From the NCBI GenBank assembly GCA_963696025.1, contig CAVOII010000012.1, forward strand, positions 62,001 to 126,000: DNA of 64,000 bases, given 5' to 3'. The position numbers and the translations under genes were made by a program. Position 1 is the stretch's first letter; each line of letters starts with the position of its first letter. The notes under the pieces were generated by a model, which made no database searches, was not told the origin of the DNA, and saw nothing but the letters and a program-made list of their open reading frames with translations. This stretch comes from JABCYV01 sp963696025. GTDB lineage: Bacteria > Acidobacteriota > Terriglobia > Terriglobales > Acidobacteriaceae. Shown here piece after piece: positions 19,001 through 26,057 of this stretch.

Positions 19001-19149
19001 GCCGGCTTCGCCTGCTTCGAGACCGTCGCCCCGGAGGTTTCGCCGGGAGACGAAACGGCCACCTGCCCCAGGGCGTGAGCTGAAAGGCACGAAGATATAA
19101 CCATGGAGATCGCCAGGAGGAACGTGGGCAAATAAAGAGGAGATTTCAT
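16018..19149 (-). CDS. Large secreted protein of unknown family (1043 aa)
   Basis: I do not recognise a domain. ATG at 19149 starts a signal peptide (MKSPLYLPTFLLAISMVISS, cleavage near AHA/LGQ). After a Ser/Ala/Gly-rich stretch, the rest is a long, mostly helical, globular sequence without repeats or membrane segments. Notable are many W/Y/L-rich helices and a FGRECGQ cysteine, with no evident metal or catalytic motif. It heads a minus-strand run with a VWFA-related protein and a secreted amidohydrolase, so it may be a periplasmic partner. Length, codon usage and intact frame argue for an active gene. Confidence 0.8.
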   Translation of the reverse strand: MKSPLYLPTFLLAISMVISSCLSAHALGQVAVSSPGETSGATVSKQAKPASSSAGVLVIPGPLRSFQRMAAISQKSSSEEVLPLLARQVFSEGYRSGKPTEYLILLSRYVNQARELTTLAGASATIRVSNCDEARTLLPILGYRFGRECGQSGAFLVTADPERAFVTIDSGFPLPALEEAMQAGKPFVYPFPATQVPLLFSQAEWVGASKEESKGTHDLVDALLRDPALARLYWALSRTDAETRDGLKQSIGLGKLLPFAAVLDFYGSHICIRSGRVVAPGGPGAEAAWKDLVGASPDAPAEFVPRLLAKDKGWLAAYFDALARVNQTRQAHFTEAHRLKRFYEAFRAPDTSADAARPVFRPSPGLLLLVTRMQWDASGEPYVPGNLEVWKEILRQKTDSKIIREGGRRASHITRPEQLVEAMFGISRAETELGPLQAYLMLSELDNKRLPDKRLSPQTVLLMATKFAQFSNQYLVFSEFPELSDASISRFLNVAEAIDKIPNHTLRGNAMGTFQATTGLWQILARQGEISIAGLNDSWQGVIKPFGKVGSSNQLFDAGRDSLKELLLATTGKPHGSQDEIIDLLAGPNQVTAEGQRVHQELASGIRSVLDGQRLVSLDTLLALGDGLNEMARGAPVGDRLVPLAAELREFEMPRPIFSGSERTQWAAGIYNNRHTELQMRTDLIKIIKLPGSPEQLQEARGQLAPFLRDTLVGLNYAYYEPPGAQALHHNPLFVRSHDFAGETVSGVEQLWQAPQMFGEGSPAGGGAHLVGSLADLPYVLAQVEQDFIAPENVQALIWRELVPGLLSSATLPRWWGVSRNELHAVGLYQKSGEELLTASIGNEKLRAEVINILSDRMVPQRSERVQHALRAGRLDELIPRMMPADTFYLAAEYRRKFPEETDFFGPAGRELDTLCRKYPAEIKWERLSQDFGVPHPILTQSYARELLNLKPFPAFEGYSSRLLAESWDSSNLYWARLADEMGYSPVMLNRLVPQLTRRMIEKIFATDFEDWPAILRAMQETGEEFRQGKIALVSATGTASRP

Positions 19150-19609
19150 GGCTGGGAGCCCTCTAGGAACCTTCAAGACAGCTGCCACTAATCATGGCGA
19201 CCTCAACGAACAGATCGATTCATCGCCTCACCTGAGCAGTTCGGCTGACCCTGCGCCTAGCGCCAAAAACCGCGAATTCCCTTGCATCTTCGCTGAAATC
19301 GGAGCGTAGCCCCTGAATCATCTGTTCATCGTCTTCGGTCCCGCTTCCGTGTCGGCCAAGATAAACCATCTTTCACCTTAATCCAAGACCTTTTCGGGCT
19401 TTCGTCAATATTTAGCGGGTGTTTGGCCCATTCCTGATCCTTGAGACGGAGCCCTATCGGCGTAAGTTGTGGAAATTCGGGCATAAAAGGTCCGAGCAGG
19501 GCTCGCGTCGTTCTTGCCAATAGAGTTTCGACTGATTTCAATTGGGTCGCAGCCGGCAACTATCCTGCTGAATCCGCGCAACACCAAAGGACTTGTGGTT
19601 TGGTTTCGA
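19150..19609. other. Intergenic region, 460 bases
   Basis: It lies upstream of the large secreted protein and downstream of the gtrA-like gene, both on the minus strand. The short open frames in it lack ribosome-binding sites and read as low-complexity, arginine-rich translations, so I do not call a gene. It should contain the promoter of the 16.0-19.1 kb operon. I saw no repeat, RNA gene or clear hairpin. Confidence 0.4.
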
Positions 19610-20038
19610 TCATGTTCTTGTCTCAGGTTTCAACTGGCCCTGAAATACAAACCTGTCGCTTACCGCGAAATTGACGAGCGAGCACGCTGCGATTGTGATC
19701 ACGTTTGCCAGCAGATATTGCATATGGAAGATGCCGACACACCACTTCATGAGCGCCAGGTTGCCGACTATTGAAAATAAGCCAGTTGTCAGATTGAATT
19801 TCATAAAGCGCGAGACCCGCGACTCCGCCGCCCGGTCAGTCCAGGTTAATCTTTCGTGCCAAAAGAAGTTGTGGACCACAGCTGCCTCAACTGCCAGAGC
19901 CGTGGCCATCAGATAGTCGAAGTGAAAGCCCGTCCGCAACGTGGCCAGAATCGCCAGCTGCACGAAAATGCCAACACCTCCGACGGTGTTGAATTTCAGC
20001 CAACGCGCGCCCATACTCCGCCAGCTCGCGGTCGTCAT
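19610..20038 (-). CDS. GtrA-family membrane protein
   Basis: A 142-residue protein with four membrane helices (about residues 14-34, 38-58, 80-100, 108-130) and the family motifs FNTVGGVGIFVQ near the start, HNFFWHERLTW in the middle, and CSLVNFAVSDRFVF at the end. GtrA-like proteins are thought to flip or transfer polyprenyl-linked sugars for cell-surface glycans. The start overlaps the stop of the upstream phosphatidyltransferase gene (ATGA), so the two are translationally coupled and probably act in one lipid or glycolipid pathway. Confidence 0.88.
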   Translation of the reverse strand: MTTASWRSMGARWLKFNTVGGVGIFVQLAILATLRTGFHFDYLMATALAVEAAVVHNFFWHERLTWTDRAAESRVSRFMKFNLTTGLFSIVGNLALMKWCVGIFHMQYLLANVITIAACSLVNFAVSDRFVFQGQLKPETRT

Positions 20039-20760
20039 GAGATTTGTTCTTCCGCGTAGAGCCGGCGGGTATTACGCGCCGTGAAGAAGAGCAGCATCGC
20101 AGACATACCTATCAACCCGATCGCCCCGCCGATATCAAACAGCCGATAGTGTCCCCGGAGAACGACAGGCCAGCGCAATAGCGCTATGTTGCCCGCTGCC
20201 AGCAGGATGCGAAGTTCGGTCGGACCGAAATTCCAGAACGAGAGTTGAAACTCGCCCAGCGTGTAAGTCGCGAGATATGACTGAATCGACAGCAGCAAGA
20301 ATGCCAGCAGCAAACCAATCGCGATATAAGGATGCATATATCCCGACATCGCCATTCCGCCAATCAGCACCAGAGCCCCAAAACTATCGACAATGTGGTC
20401 GACATAGAATCCATACCGCGGACGCTGCTGCTGACGCACGCGAGCCAGCGTGCCATCCAGGCTGTCCCCAAGCCAATTCAGCGCGAGAAAGGCGATCCCA
20501 GCCAGCAACCAATAACGGTTCCAGCGCGCTAACGCGTAACTGACTCCCGCCATTAACTGGGCGGTGAATCCCAGTGCGGTCAGATGGTCGGAGTTAATCC
20601 AGGCCGGAGTGCGTTCCGCGATCCAGACCAGCACGCTCTTCTCGGCTGCCGCCACAAAGCTCCGCTGCATCCGGTTCGCGCTGCGAAACTTCGCCCGACA
20701 TCCTTGGTTGAGAATCTTGGGTTTTGCCTGCCCGCAGAAATCAATGAGTAAACTCGCCAT
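20035..20760 (-). CDS. CDP-alcohol phosphatidyltransferase
   Basis: A 241-residue integral membrane enzyme with the signature of the family: D-G-x-x-A-R, nine residues, then G-x-x-x-D-x-x-x-D (DSLDGTLAR ... GFYVDHIVD) at about residues 118-143. It transfers a phospholipid head group from a CDP-alcohol to an acceptor. The ATG at 20760 has GAGGAGG upstream, which decides it over the start 20 codons further up. About six membrane helices follow the motif. It overlaps the gtrA-like gene by four bases. The acceptor (glycerol-phosphate, inositol, another polyol) is not shown. Confidence 0.9.
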   Translation of the reverse strand: MASLLIDFCGQAKPKILNQGCRAKFRSANRMQRSFVAAAEKSVLVWIAERTPAWINSDHLTALGFTAQLMAGVSYALARWNRYWLLAGIAFLALNWLGDSLDGTLARVRQQQRPRYGFYVDHIVDSFGALVLIGGMAMSGYMHPYIAIGLLLAFLLLSIQSYLATYTLGEFQLSFWNFGPTELRILLAAGNIALLRWPVVLRGHYRLFDIGGAIGLIGMSAMLLFFTARNTRRLYAEEQIS

Positions 20761-20884
20761 TGCCGCCTCCTCAGGTGCTGGGAGACAATTTGCGCCCCAA
20801 GCCGGTGGCCAGCAATGCACAATGAGTCACTTGAGAGTCAACCTGAGATCAACTTATAGGTGATTGATAATGAAATAGATGGAG

Positions 20885-20954
20885 TGGCAGGTGTCCTGAC
20901 CTGCCAAAGGCAGCAGCCTCTCAATCACCCGAGCGAGCTTCGCGCTCACCTGCC
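20885..20954. repeat. Palindromic element (REP-like)
   Basis: An 8-bp stem TGGCAGGT / ACCTGCCA (20885-20906). A second, distant arm, CACCTGCC at 20947-20954, also pairs with GGCAGGTG at 20886-20893, so two alternative hairpins are possible. Between them sits a smaller GAGCG/CGCTC inverted repeat. It lies in the spacer after the aminotransferase gene. The layout resembles the other GC-rich palindromes in this window; it may also help terminate the aminotransferase transcript. Confidence 0.55.
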
Positions 20955-20976
20955 GCCCCGACGAGGACGTCTGGGC

Positions 20977-22443
20977 CTACGTGACCGATGACCTATCAAC
21001 CTCATCAATGGCGTCCCGCAACTGCTCGACTGACCACGAAATTTGATCGGCGGTAATCACCACCGGAGGCGCGATTAGTAAATGGTCGCCTGATATCCCA
21101 TCGGCACACCCTTGCATGTCGTAAACGAAAAGCCCTCTTTTGGCCGCCGCCTCGCCGACCCGTCCGGCAAAGTTGAGCTCCTGAGGGAACGGTTTCTTAG
21201 TCTGCTTGTCGGAGACGAATTCCACGCCCCACAGCAAACCGACGCCGCGCACATCGCCGACAGCTTTCAAATCTAGCAGAGTTTCCAGTGCCTTTCCCAG
21301 CTTGGCTGCGGCGGTTTCGTCCCGACCAGAATCTGCGGCCTCAACCAGGCTCAGCTTCTTCAGGCAACGGAGCGCAGCCCGCCCCGCCGCCAGCGAAATA
21401 GGATGGGCGTTGTAAGTGAATCCGTGCAGAAAAGCGCCTGAGCCGCTCGCAATCGCATCCACGACTTTCTTGCAGGCGATCGCCGCGCCCAGTGGGGCAT
21501 AACCGCTGGACAATCCCTTGGCGGCAATCAGGATGTCTGGCGCGACACTCCAATGTTCAATCGCAAAGTTGCGGCCGGTGCGGCCCATGCCGGTCATTAC
21601 TTCATCGGCGATTAATAGAACACCGTGCCGATGGCAGACGGCCGCGACAGATTGCAGATACCCTGGCGGCGGCAACACCGCACCTAGCGTAGCCCCGCTC
21701 ACCGGCTCAAAGATAAAAGCAGCCGCCTGGCCGTTCGTGGCCTCGATCGCATGCTCTAACTCGGATGCATATTCCAGTCCACAATTCCGGCAGCCGTCCG
21801 TACAGTCGTAGGAGCAGCGATAGCAATAGGGCATTCCGACGTGAGCAAACTCGCGCACCATCGGAAGATACATTTCGCGCCGGCGCTTGTTGCCTGAAAC
21901 CGCGAGCGCGCCAAGGGATGATCCGTGATAGCTCTGCGTCCGGCTCAGCACTTGATGACGCCTGGTCTGGCCAATCTCCACCTGATATTGCCGCGCCAGC
22001 TTCAATGCTGTTTCGATCGATTCCGAGCCGCCGGAGGTGAAGTAGACCGCGCCACCGCGAAAATTATTCCTGGCAAACTCCAGTAGTTCCTGCGCATACT
22101 CTTCCGCCACAGGAGTTGTGAATTGGCTGCTATGAACAAACTCCAGTTGTTCAGCTTGTGCTGCCATGGCGGCGGTAATTTCATGCGCGCCGTGTCCGAT
22201 GAAATTCACCGCTGCTGAGCCGGAAAAGTCGAGATAGCGTCTACCTTCAGAGTCCCAAAGGTAAACGCCTTCCCCACGAACAGCAACTGGGAAAGCCTTT
22301 CGGAAAGACCGTCTAAAAACCGCGGAGCGAAGCGACTTCTGCACTGCGACGGAATCAGGCACAGCTCGGATTATCCGGCCCGCCGAGAGTGGTGTCAAAA
22401 AAACGCACGCGTCCCACCCTGGGGCGTCTGACGGTAGCGGCAT
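20977..22443 (-). CDS. Class-III pyridoxal-phosphate aminotransferase
   Basis: About 488 residues, of the omega/class-III transaminase family. It shows the cofactor-binding SGGSESIETALKLAR, the family ADEVMTGMGRTG, and the Schiff-base lysine in ILIAAKGLSSGYAPLGA. A cysteine-rich insert, PYCYRCSYDCTDGCRNCG (about residues 201-218), could bind metal. The true start is unclear: the conserved part begins only around residue 38 (LRSAVFRRSFRKAF), and a GTG start near residue 28 is possible. The amino donor and acceptor are unknown; relatives act on amino acids, diamines or amino sugars. Confidence 0.88.
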   Translation of the reverse strand: MPLPSDAPGWDACVFLTPLSAGRIIRAVPDSVAVQKSLRSAVFRRSFRKAFPVAVRGEGVYLWDSEGRRYLDFSGSAAVNFIGHGAHEITAAMAAQAEQLEFVHSSQFTTPVAEEYAQELLEFARNNFRGGAVYFTSGGSESIETALKLARQYQVEIGQTRRHQVLSRTQSYHGSSLGALAVSGNKRRREMYLPMVREFAHVGMPYCYRCSYDCTDGCRNCGLEYASELEHAIEATNGQAAAFIFEPVSGATLGAVLPPPGYLQSVAAVCHRHGVLLIADEVMTGMGRTGRNFAIEHWSVAPDILIAAKGLSSGYAPLGAAIACKKVVDAIASGSGAFLHGFTYNAHPISLAAGRAALRCLKKLSLVEAADSGRDETAAAKLGKALETLLDLKAVGDVRGVGLLWGVEFVSDKQTKKPFPQELNFAGRVGEAAAKRGLFVYDMQGCADGISGDHLLIAPPVVITADQISWSVEQLRDAIDEVDRSSVT

Positions 22444-22732
22444 TGAGCGTTCCCAAGCGGAGGCACGTCGTGGTTCTTATGCCGTTACAAACTGGGTGTC
22501 GACCGGGTAGTTAGTCAGTTTCCGACTAGCTGACGATCCGCCAGTCTCAGATGATCTATCTCAGGCGATGGCAGGTTTAGCCTGACCCGCCTGTCGGCAT
22601 AAAACAGTACGGCAAGTTCTGGGATATGCTAGAAGCGAATGTAAGCACATGGGTTGTCGGCCCAGCTGGCGGCGACGACTTCGTTGTATCCAGGTCGGTC
22701 TAAACAAGAATTAGAACGCAGAAGGGGATGCG

Positions 22733-23122
22733 ATGAAGCGCACGTGGACGATCATCGGGGTAGGCGACGTGCCGGACAGCTTGAAATGGTACCAGGCGCT
22801 GTTCGGTCAGCCGGCTACCCTTCCTGCCCATGATTACTTTGGGCAGATCCTCGATTCAGATGGAACTGTCTTGCTCTGCCTCCACGAGTGGGGCGCCCAC
22901 GAGCATCCCTCATTGATGAGCCCAGATCACGGGACACCCGGCAACGGGCTCCTGTTGTTCTTTCGTGTCGATGATTTCGACCTAGCGCTTCAAAGGGCAC
23001 GCTCTCTCGTCACTCGGCTCGAACAGGAGCCACACGTGAATCCGAACACTCAAACCAAGGAGTTCTCGCTCCGAGATTCGGACGGATATTACGTAACGAT
23101 CAGTGCGCTCTCTGCGGCCTGA
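22733..23122 (+). CDS. VOC (glyoxalase/bleomycin-resistance) family protein
   Basis: A 129-residue protein of the vicinal-oxygen-chelate fold: two beta-alpha-beta-beta-beta halves, the first around VPDSLKWYQALFGQPA, the last ending KEFSLRDSDGYYVTISA, where the Glu-like metal position is replaced by Asp/Tyr context. No obvious full set of metal ligands is seen. Members are lyases, dioxygenases or drug-binding proteins. The AGAAGGGGATGCG sequence upstream supplies the ribosome-binding site. It stands alone, and a strong hairpin follows it. Confidence 0.85.
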   Translation: MKRTWTIIGVGDVPDSLKWYQALFGQPATLPAHDYFGQILDSDGTVLLCLHEWGAHEHPSLMSPDHGTPGNGLLLFFRVDDFDLALQRARSLVTRLEQEPHVNPNTQTKEFSLRDSDGYYVTISALSAA

Positions 23123-23164
23123 CAAGGCGCTGCAGCTGCCGAGCGCCTAGCCTGGGCTTCATGG

Positions 23165-23208
23165 GGCAGCGCCGCCCGACTTCGCTCCCCTCGCTGGGCG
23201 GCTCTGCC
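23165..23208. repeat. Long GC-rich hairpin after the VOC gene
   Basis: Arms GGCAGCGCCGCCC (23165-23177) and GGGCGGCTCTGCC (23196-23208) pair over 13 bp with one mismatch around an 18-base loop. It lies 43 bases downstream of the VOC gene and has no T-tract. It may be a terminator or another copy of the palindromic repeat class of this window. Confidence 0.6.
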
Positions 23209-23403
23209 GTCAGAGTGCCCATTCCGTTAGGGAGCGTATCGCGGAGTTTCGATTATTCTGATCGAGTCACGGGAAACCCGGAAACTGACCCACTACCGTC
23301 GGCCGTAGTGGTCAAAAGATGTCTCTGTTAGGCTTGCAAGGGAGCCACGCAACTTAAACGAACTAACAAAAGTCCGTGTGGATTCGCGCAATCTACGGCT
23401 GAA

Positions 23404-25023
23404 ATGAATAAACTGCTGCGCTTCCTTCGCCCGTCGCACCAGCACAGCGCTTTCTCGGCGACTCTTATGCTGATGACCGCGGTAATGCTGTCGCGAGTCA
23501 TTGGCTACGTTCGCGAAGCCTACATTGCCTGGGCTTTTGGCGCGGGGCCTGCGACCGACGCCTACGTTGCAGGGTTCACCATTCCCGACTGGCTTAACTA
23601 CCTGGTCGCTGGGGGAACGGCTTCCATCACATTCGTCTCCATCTATACTCGTTTTCTCGCAGAAAAAAGAGAACAGGACGCACAGAAGACTTTTTCCGTC
23701 ATCATTACCGTGATGACCGCAGTGTTGGGAGTCGGCGTTCTGCTGGCAGAAATCTTCACTCCCCAGATTTCGCGGCATCTGTTTAGCGGTTTTAGCCAAG
23801 AGCAACTAGAACTCTGCGTCCATCTCACGCGAATTCTTCTTCCCGCGCAGATTTTCTTCTACGTCGGCGGGGTCGTTTCGGCGGTGCTGCTCTCCCGCCG
23901 GCTCTTTCTGTTCCCCGCCTTCGGGCCGCTTCTCTATAACGCCGCTATTATCGTGGGAGGGATACTACTTTCGCGGCGGCTCGGAATTGCCTCGCTGGCT
24001 TACGGAGCACTGATAGGTAGCTTTCTCGGCCCATTCCTTGTGAATGCCATCGGGGCGGCGCGCATCGGGACTGGCTACCGCATCTCGTTTGATGTGCGCA
24101 ATCCGGCGTTTCGCGAATGGGTTCGGCTCTCCATTCCCCTCATGCTCGGGGTTTCGTTAGTCAGCGCCGACGATTGGATTCTGCGCTACTTCGCCTCGAG
24201 CGGGGTTGGCGACATTACTCGTCTCAACTATGCCAAGCGACTGTTCGCCGTGCCCATTGCTGTGCTGGGCCAAGCTACCAGCCAGGCATCCCTGCCATTT
24301 TTCGCGAAACTTTTCGGAGAACGGCGTATGCGTGAGTTTGGCGAAACCGTGAACGGATCCGTGTACCGTATTGTTGCCAGTTCGCTGTTGGCCACGAGTT
24401 TCATGATGGCCGCCGCCCTACCCCTGATTGACCTGGTCTACCGGCGCGGACGCTTTCTCTTTTTCGACTCGCAGCAAACCGCAACGTACTTCTTCGTGTT
24501 TTCTTTATCGCTGGCTTTGTGGTCGGCGCAAGGACTGTACTCACGGGCCTTTTACGCTGCCGGCAACACGCTCACGCCCATGGTGGCCAGCAGCATCATA
24601 ACTGTGGCCTCGATTCCCATGTACTCCGCCTTGTACCGCGCATTTTCTACGGTGGGCTTGGCAATCGCTTCCGATCTCGGGATCCTCGCCAATACTGTGG
24701 CTATCGTTATCCTCCTGCGCCAGCGCAAACTGGTTCCAACCTACGAATTACCTTGGGGAGAATTGGGAAAAGCCGGGATCACCGCTGCGGTAGCGGGTTT
24801 TCTAAGCCATCAAGTCGCTCGCTCGCTGATGGTCAGTAACAGCCGGACGGCAGATGTCGAAGCCCTCGGCTTAATTGCGATCACCTGGGCCGGAGCCGTG
24901 GCGGCGGGACTGTGGCTTATGGGCTCGCAATTGCCCGGCGACCTGCGTCGGCGCAAACCAACCGCTTATCCGCGGGTAGCGGAACGACAGGTAGAAGAGT
25001 TAAGCGCTGGAATTGACCCGTAG
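23404..25023 (+). CDS. murJ: Lipid II flippase MurJ (MviN)
   Basis: A 539-residue membrane protein with about 13-14 helices. The MviN family start is clear: SAFSATLMLMTAVMLSRVIGYVREAYIAWAFGAGPATDAY, including the conserved arginine of the central cavity. It moves the peptidoglycan precursor lipid II across the inner membrane. Full length and intact. The ATG at 23404 begins just before the conserved region. It is convergent with the bactofilin gene; both relate to cell-envelope shape, although they are on opposite strands. Confidence 0.93.
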   Translation: MNKLLRFLRPSHQHSAFSATLMLMTAVMLSRVIGYVREAYIAWAFGAGPATDAYVAGFTIPDWLNYLVAGGTASITFVSIYTRFLAEKREQDAQKTFSVIITVMTAVLGVGVLLAEIFTPQISRHLFSGFSQEQLELCVHLTRILLPAQIFFYVGGVVSAVLLSRRLFLFPAFGPLLYNAAIIVGGILLSRRLGIASLAYGALIGSFLGPFLVNAIGAARIGTGYRISFDVRNPAFREWVRLSIPLMLGVSLVSADDWILRYFASSGVGDITRLNYAKRLFAVPIAVLGQATSQASLPFFAKLFGERRMREFGETVNGSVYRIVASSLLATSFMMAAALPLIDLVYRRGRFLFFDSQQTATYFFVFSLSLALWSAQGLYSRAFYAAGNTLTPMVASSIITVASIPMYSALYRAFSTVGLAIASDLGILANTVAIVILLRQRKLVPTYELPWGELGKAGITAAVAGFLSHQVARSLMVSNSRTADVEALGLIAITWAGAVAAGLWLMGSQLPGDLRRRKPTAYPRVAERQVEELSAGIDP

Positions 25024-25060
25024 AAGGCTTTCTTACGGAACTGGAAACAGCCACGTTTGT

Positions 25061-25078
25061 TGTAGGCACGCGCCTACA
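25061..25078. repeat. Short palindrome TGTAGGC/GCCTACA
   Basis: A perfect 7-bp stem with loop ACGC, located between murJ and the bactofilin terminator. Its sequence is like the core of small GC-rich interspersed palindromes. No function can be deduced. Confidence 0.45.
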
Positions 25079-25098
25079 TCTGGAGATTCCAAGAAAAA

Positions 25099-25138
25099 AC
25101 GGCGGAACACTCTCAAACCAACTGAAAGCGTCCGCCGT
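25099..25138 (-). terminator. Rho-independent terminator of the bactofilin gene
   Basis: ACGGCGGA (25099-25106) pairs with TCCGCCGT (25131-25138). On the minus strand the hairpin is followed by a run of six T (the plus-strand A-run just before 25099). It lies 20 bases after the bactofilin stop. The plus side has only CCTTTTG, so it is mainly a minus-strand terminator. Confidence 0.8.
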
Positions 25139-25157
25139 GATCCTTTTGAAAAAAACT

Positions 25158-25682
25158 TTAGGCCCTTGCTGCTGCGACCGCTTCCGCCGTCGCAGGGGTC
25201 TTCACTTCTTCACCATTCGGTTTCTGGCCGGCTTTGCGAATATCAATGCCACCCTTGAAGAATGCGCCGTCCTCAATCGAAATACGTGCGGCTACGACAT
25301 CGCCGGTGAGTGATCCGTCGCTGCGGATATCCACCCGGTCACTTGCAGTCAGATTGCCGCGGACCTTGCCCAAGACTACGATCTCTCTGGCGTTGATGTT
25401 GGCCGAGACTACGCCGTTTCGTCCCACGGTGACCCGGTTGCCTGACAAGTTGATGGAACCTTCGACACGTCCGTCAATATAGAGCGACTCGGAGCCGGTC
25501 ACTTCTCCCTTAATCACCAGAGATTTTCCGATGGTTGCCTGGTCGGCGGTGGTGGTAGCTGCAGCCGGACGCGGCGCGGTGGCGGGTTCGCTCATCGCAG
25601 AAGTCGGAGGCGGAGGCATCAAAGGGCGCTCCGGCTCACTTGGCCGGGTTGGAGTCATAGGCTGATTCGTGGGCTTCCACAT
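25158..25682 (-). CDS. Bactofilin (polymer-forming cytoskeletal protein)
   Basis: A 174-residue protein of the bactofilin family, which forms membrane-associated filaments that guide cell-wall synthesis and cell shape. Residues 1-50 are a disordered, proline-rich N-tail. Residues 52-150 are the right-handed beta-helix with regular G-x-[VIL] turns (IGKSLVIKGEVTGSESLYIDG...). An Ala/Glu/Lys-rich C-tail follows. I take ATG 25682 as the start because AAGGAAAGGA lies upstream; an in-frame start 13 codons earlier has no site. Confidence 0.92.
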   Translation of the reverse strand: MWKPTNQPMTPTRPSEPERPLMPPPPTSAMSEPATAPRPAAATTTADQATIGKSLVIKGEVTGSESLYIDGRVEGSINLSGNRVTVGRNGVVSANINAREIVVLGKVRGNLTASDRVDIRSDGSLTGDVVAARISIEDGAFFKGGIDIRKAGQKPNGEEVKTPATAEAVAAARA

Positions 25683-26057
25683 GTCGGAAAAATCCTTTCC
25701 TTGGGTTGGATTCAGGGTCAAACTCGCATTTCGGTAACCAAACGGTATTGTACTCCGACGATTTGAATTTCAGACTGTGGAAATCCAGTTTTTCATTGAT
25801 CTTAAGACACAGCACGAGCGTGTCTACACGACCCAATCTGCCGGCAGCAAACCGCCTGAGCATGTAATTTTCTGCTTGCTCGGGCATTTCTTATACCAAC
25901 CATCCGTCGCTTTGACGTTACCAAAGTGATGCCACCAGCCGCTTATGGACGCGAAAATAGCATTAACTTCCTTTAATCTTAAGCATCCCCCCGAAATGCA
26001 TTATTGGTCGCTGCCTGCAGGGAGGGCGGATGAATTGTCTGTAATATTTTGCTTCCG
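25683..26057. other. Intergenic region, 375 bases
   Basis: It lies between the minus-strand bactofilin and the broken plus-strand secreted-protein gene. It is relatively AT-rich and should hold the bactofilin promoter. An open frame on the minus strand (25636-25887) is not convincing because its second half only mirrors the bactofilin 5' end. The signal peptide of the damaged downstream gene may have been encoded near 26000-26060. Confidence 0.35.
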
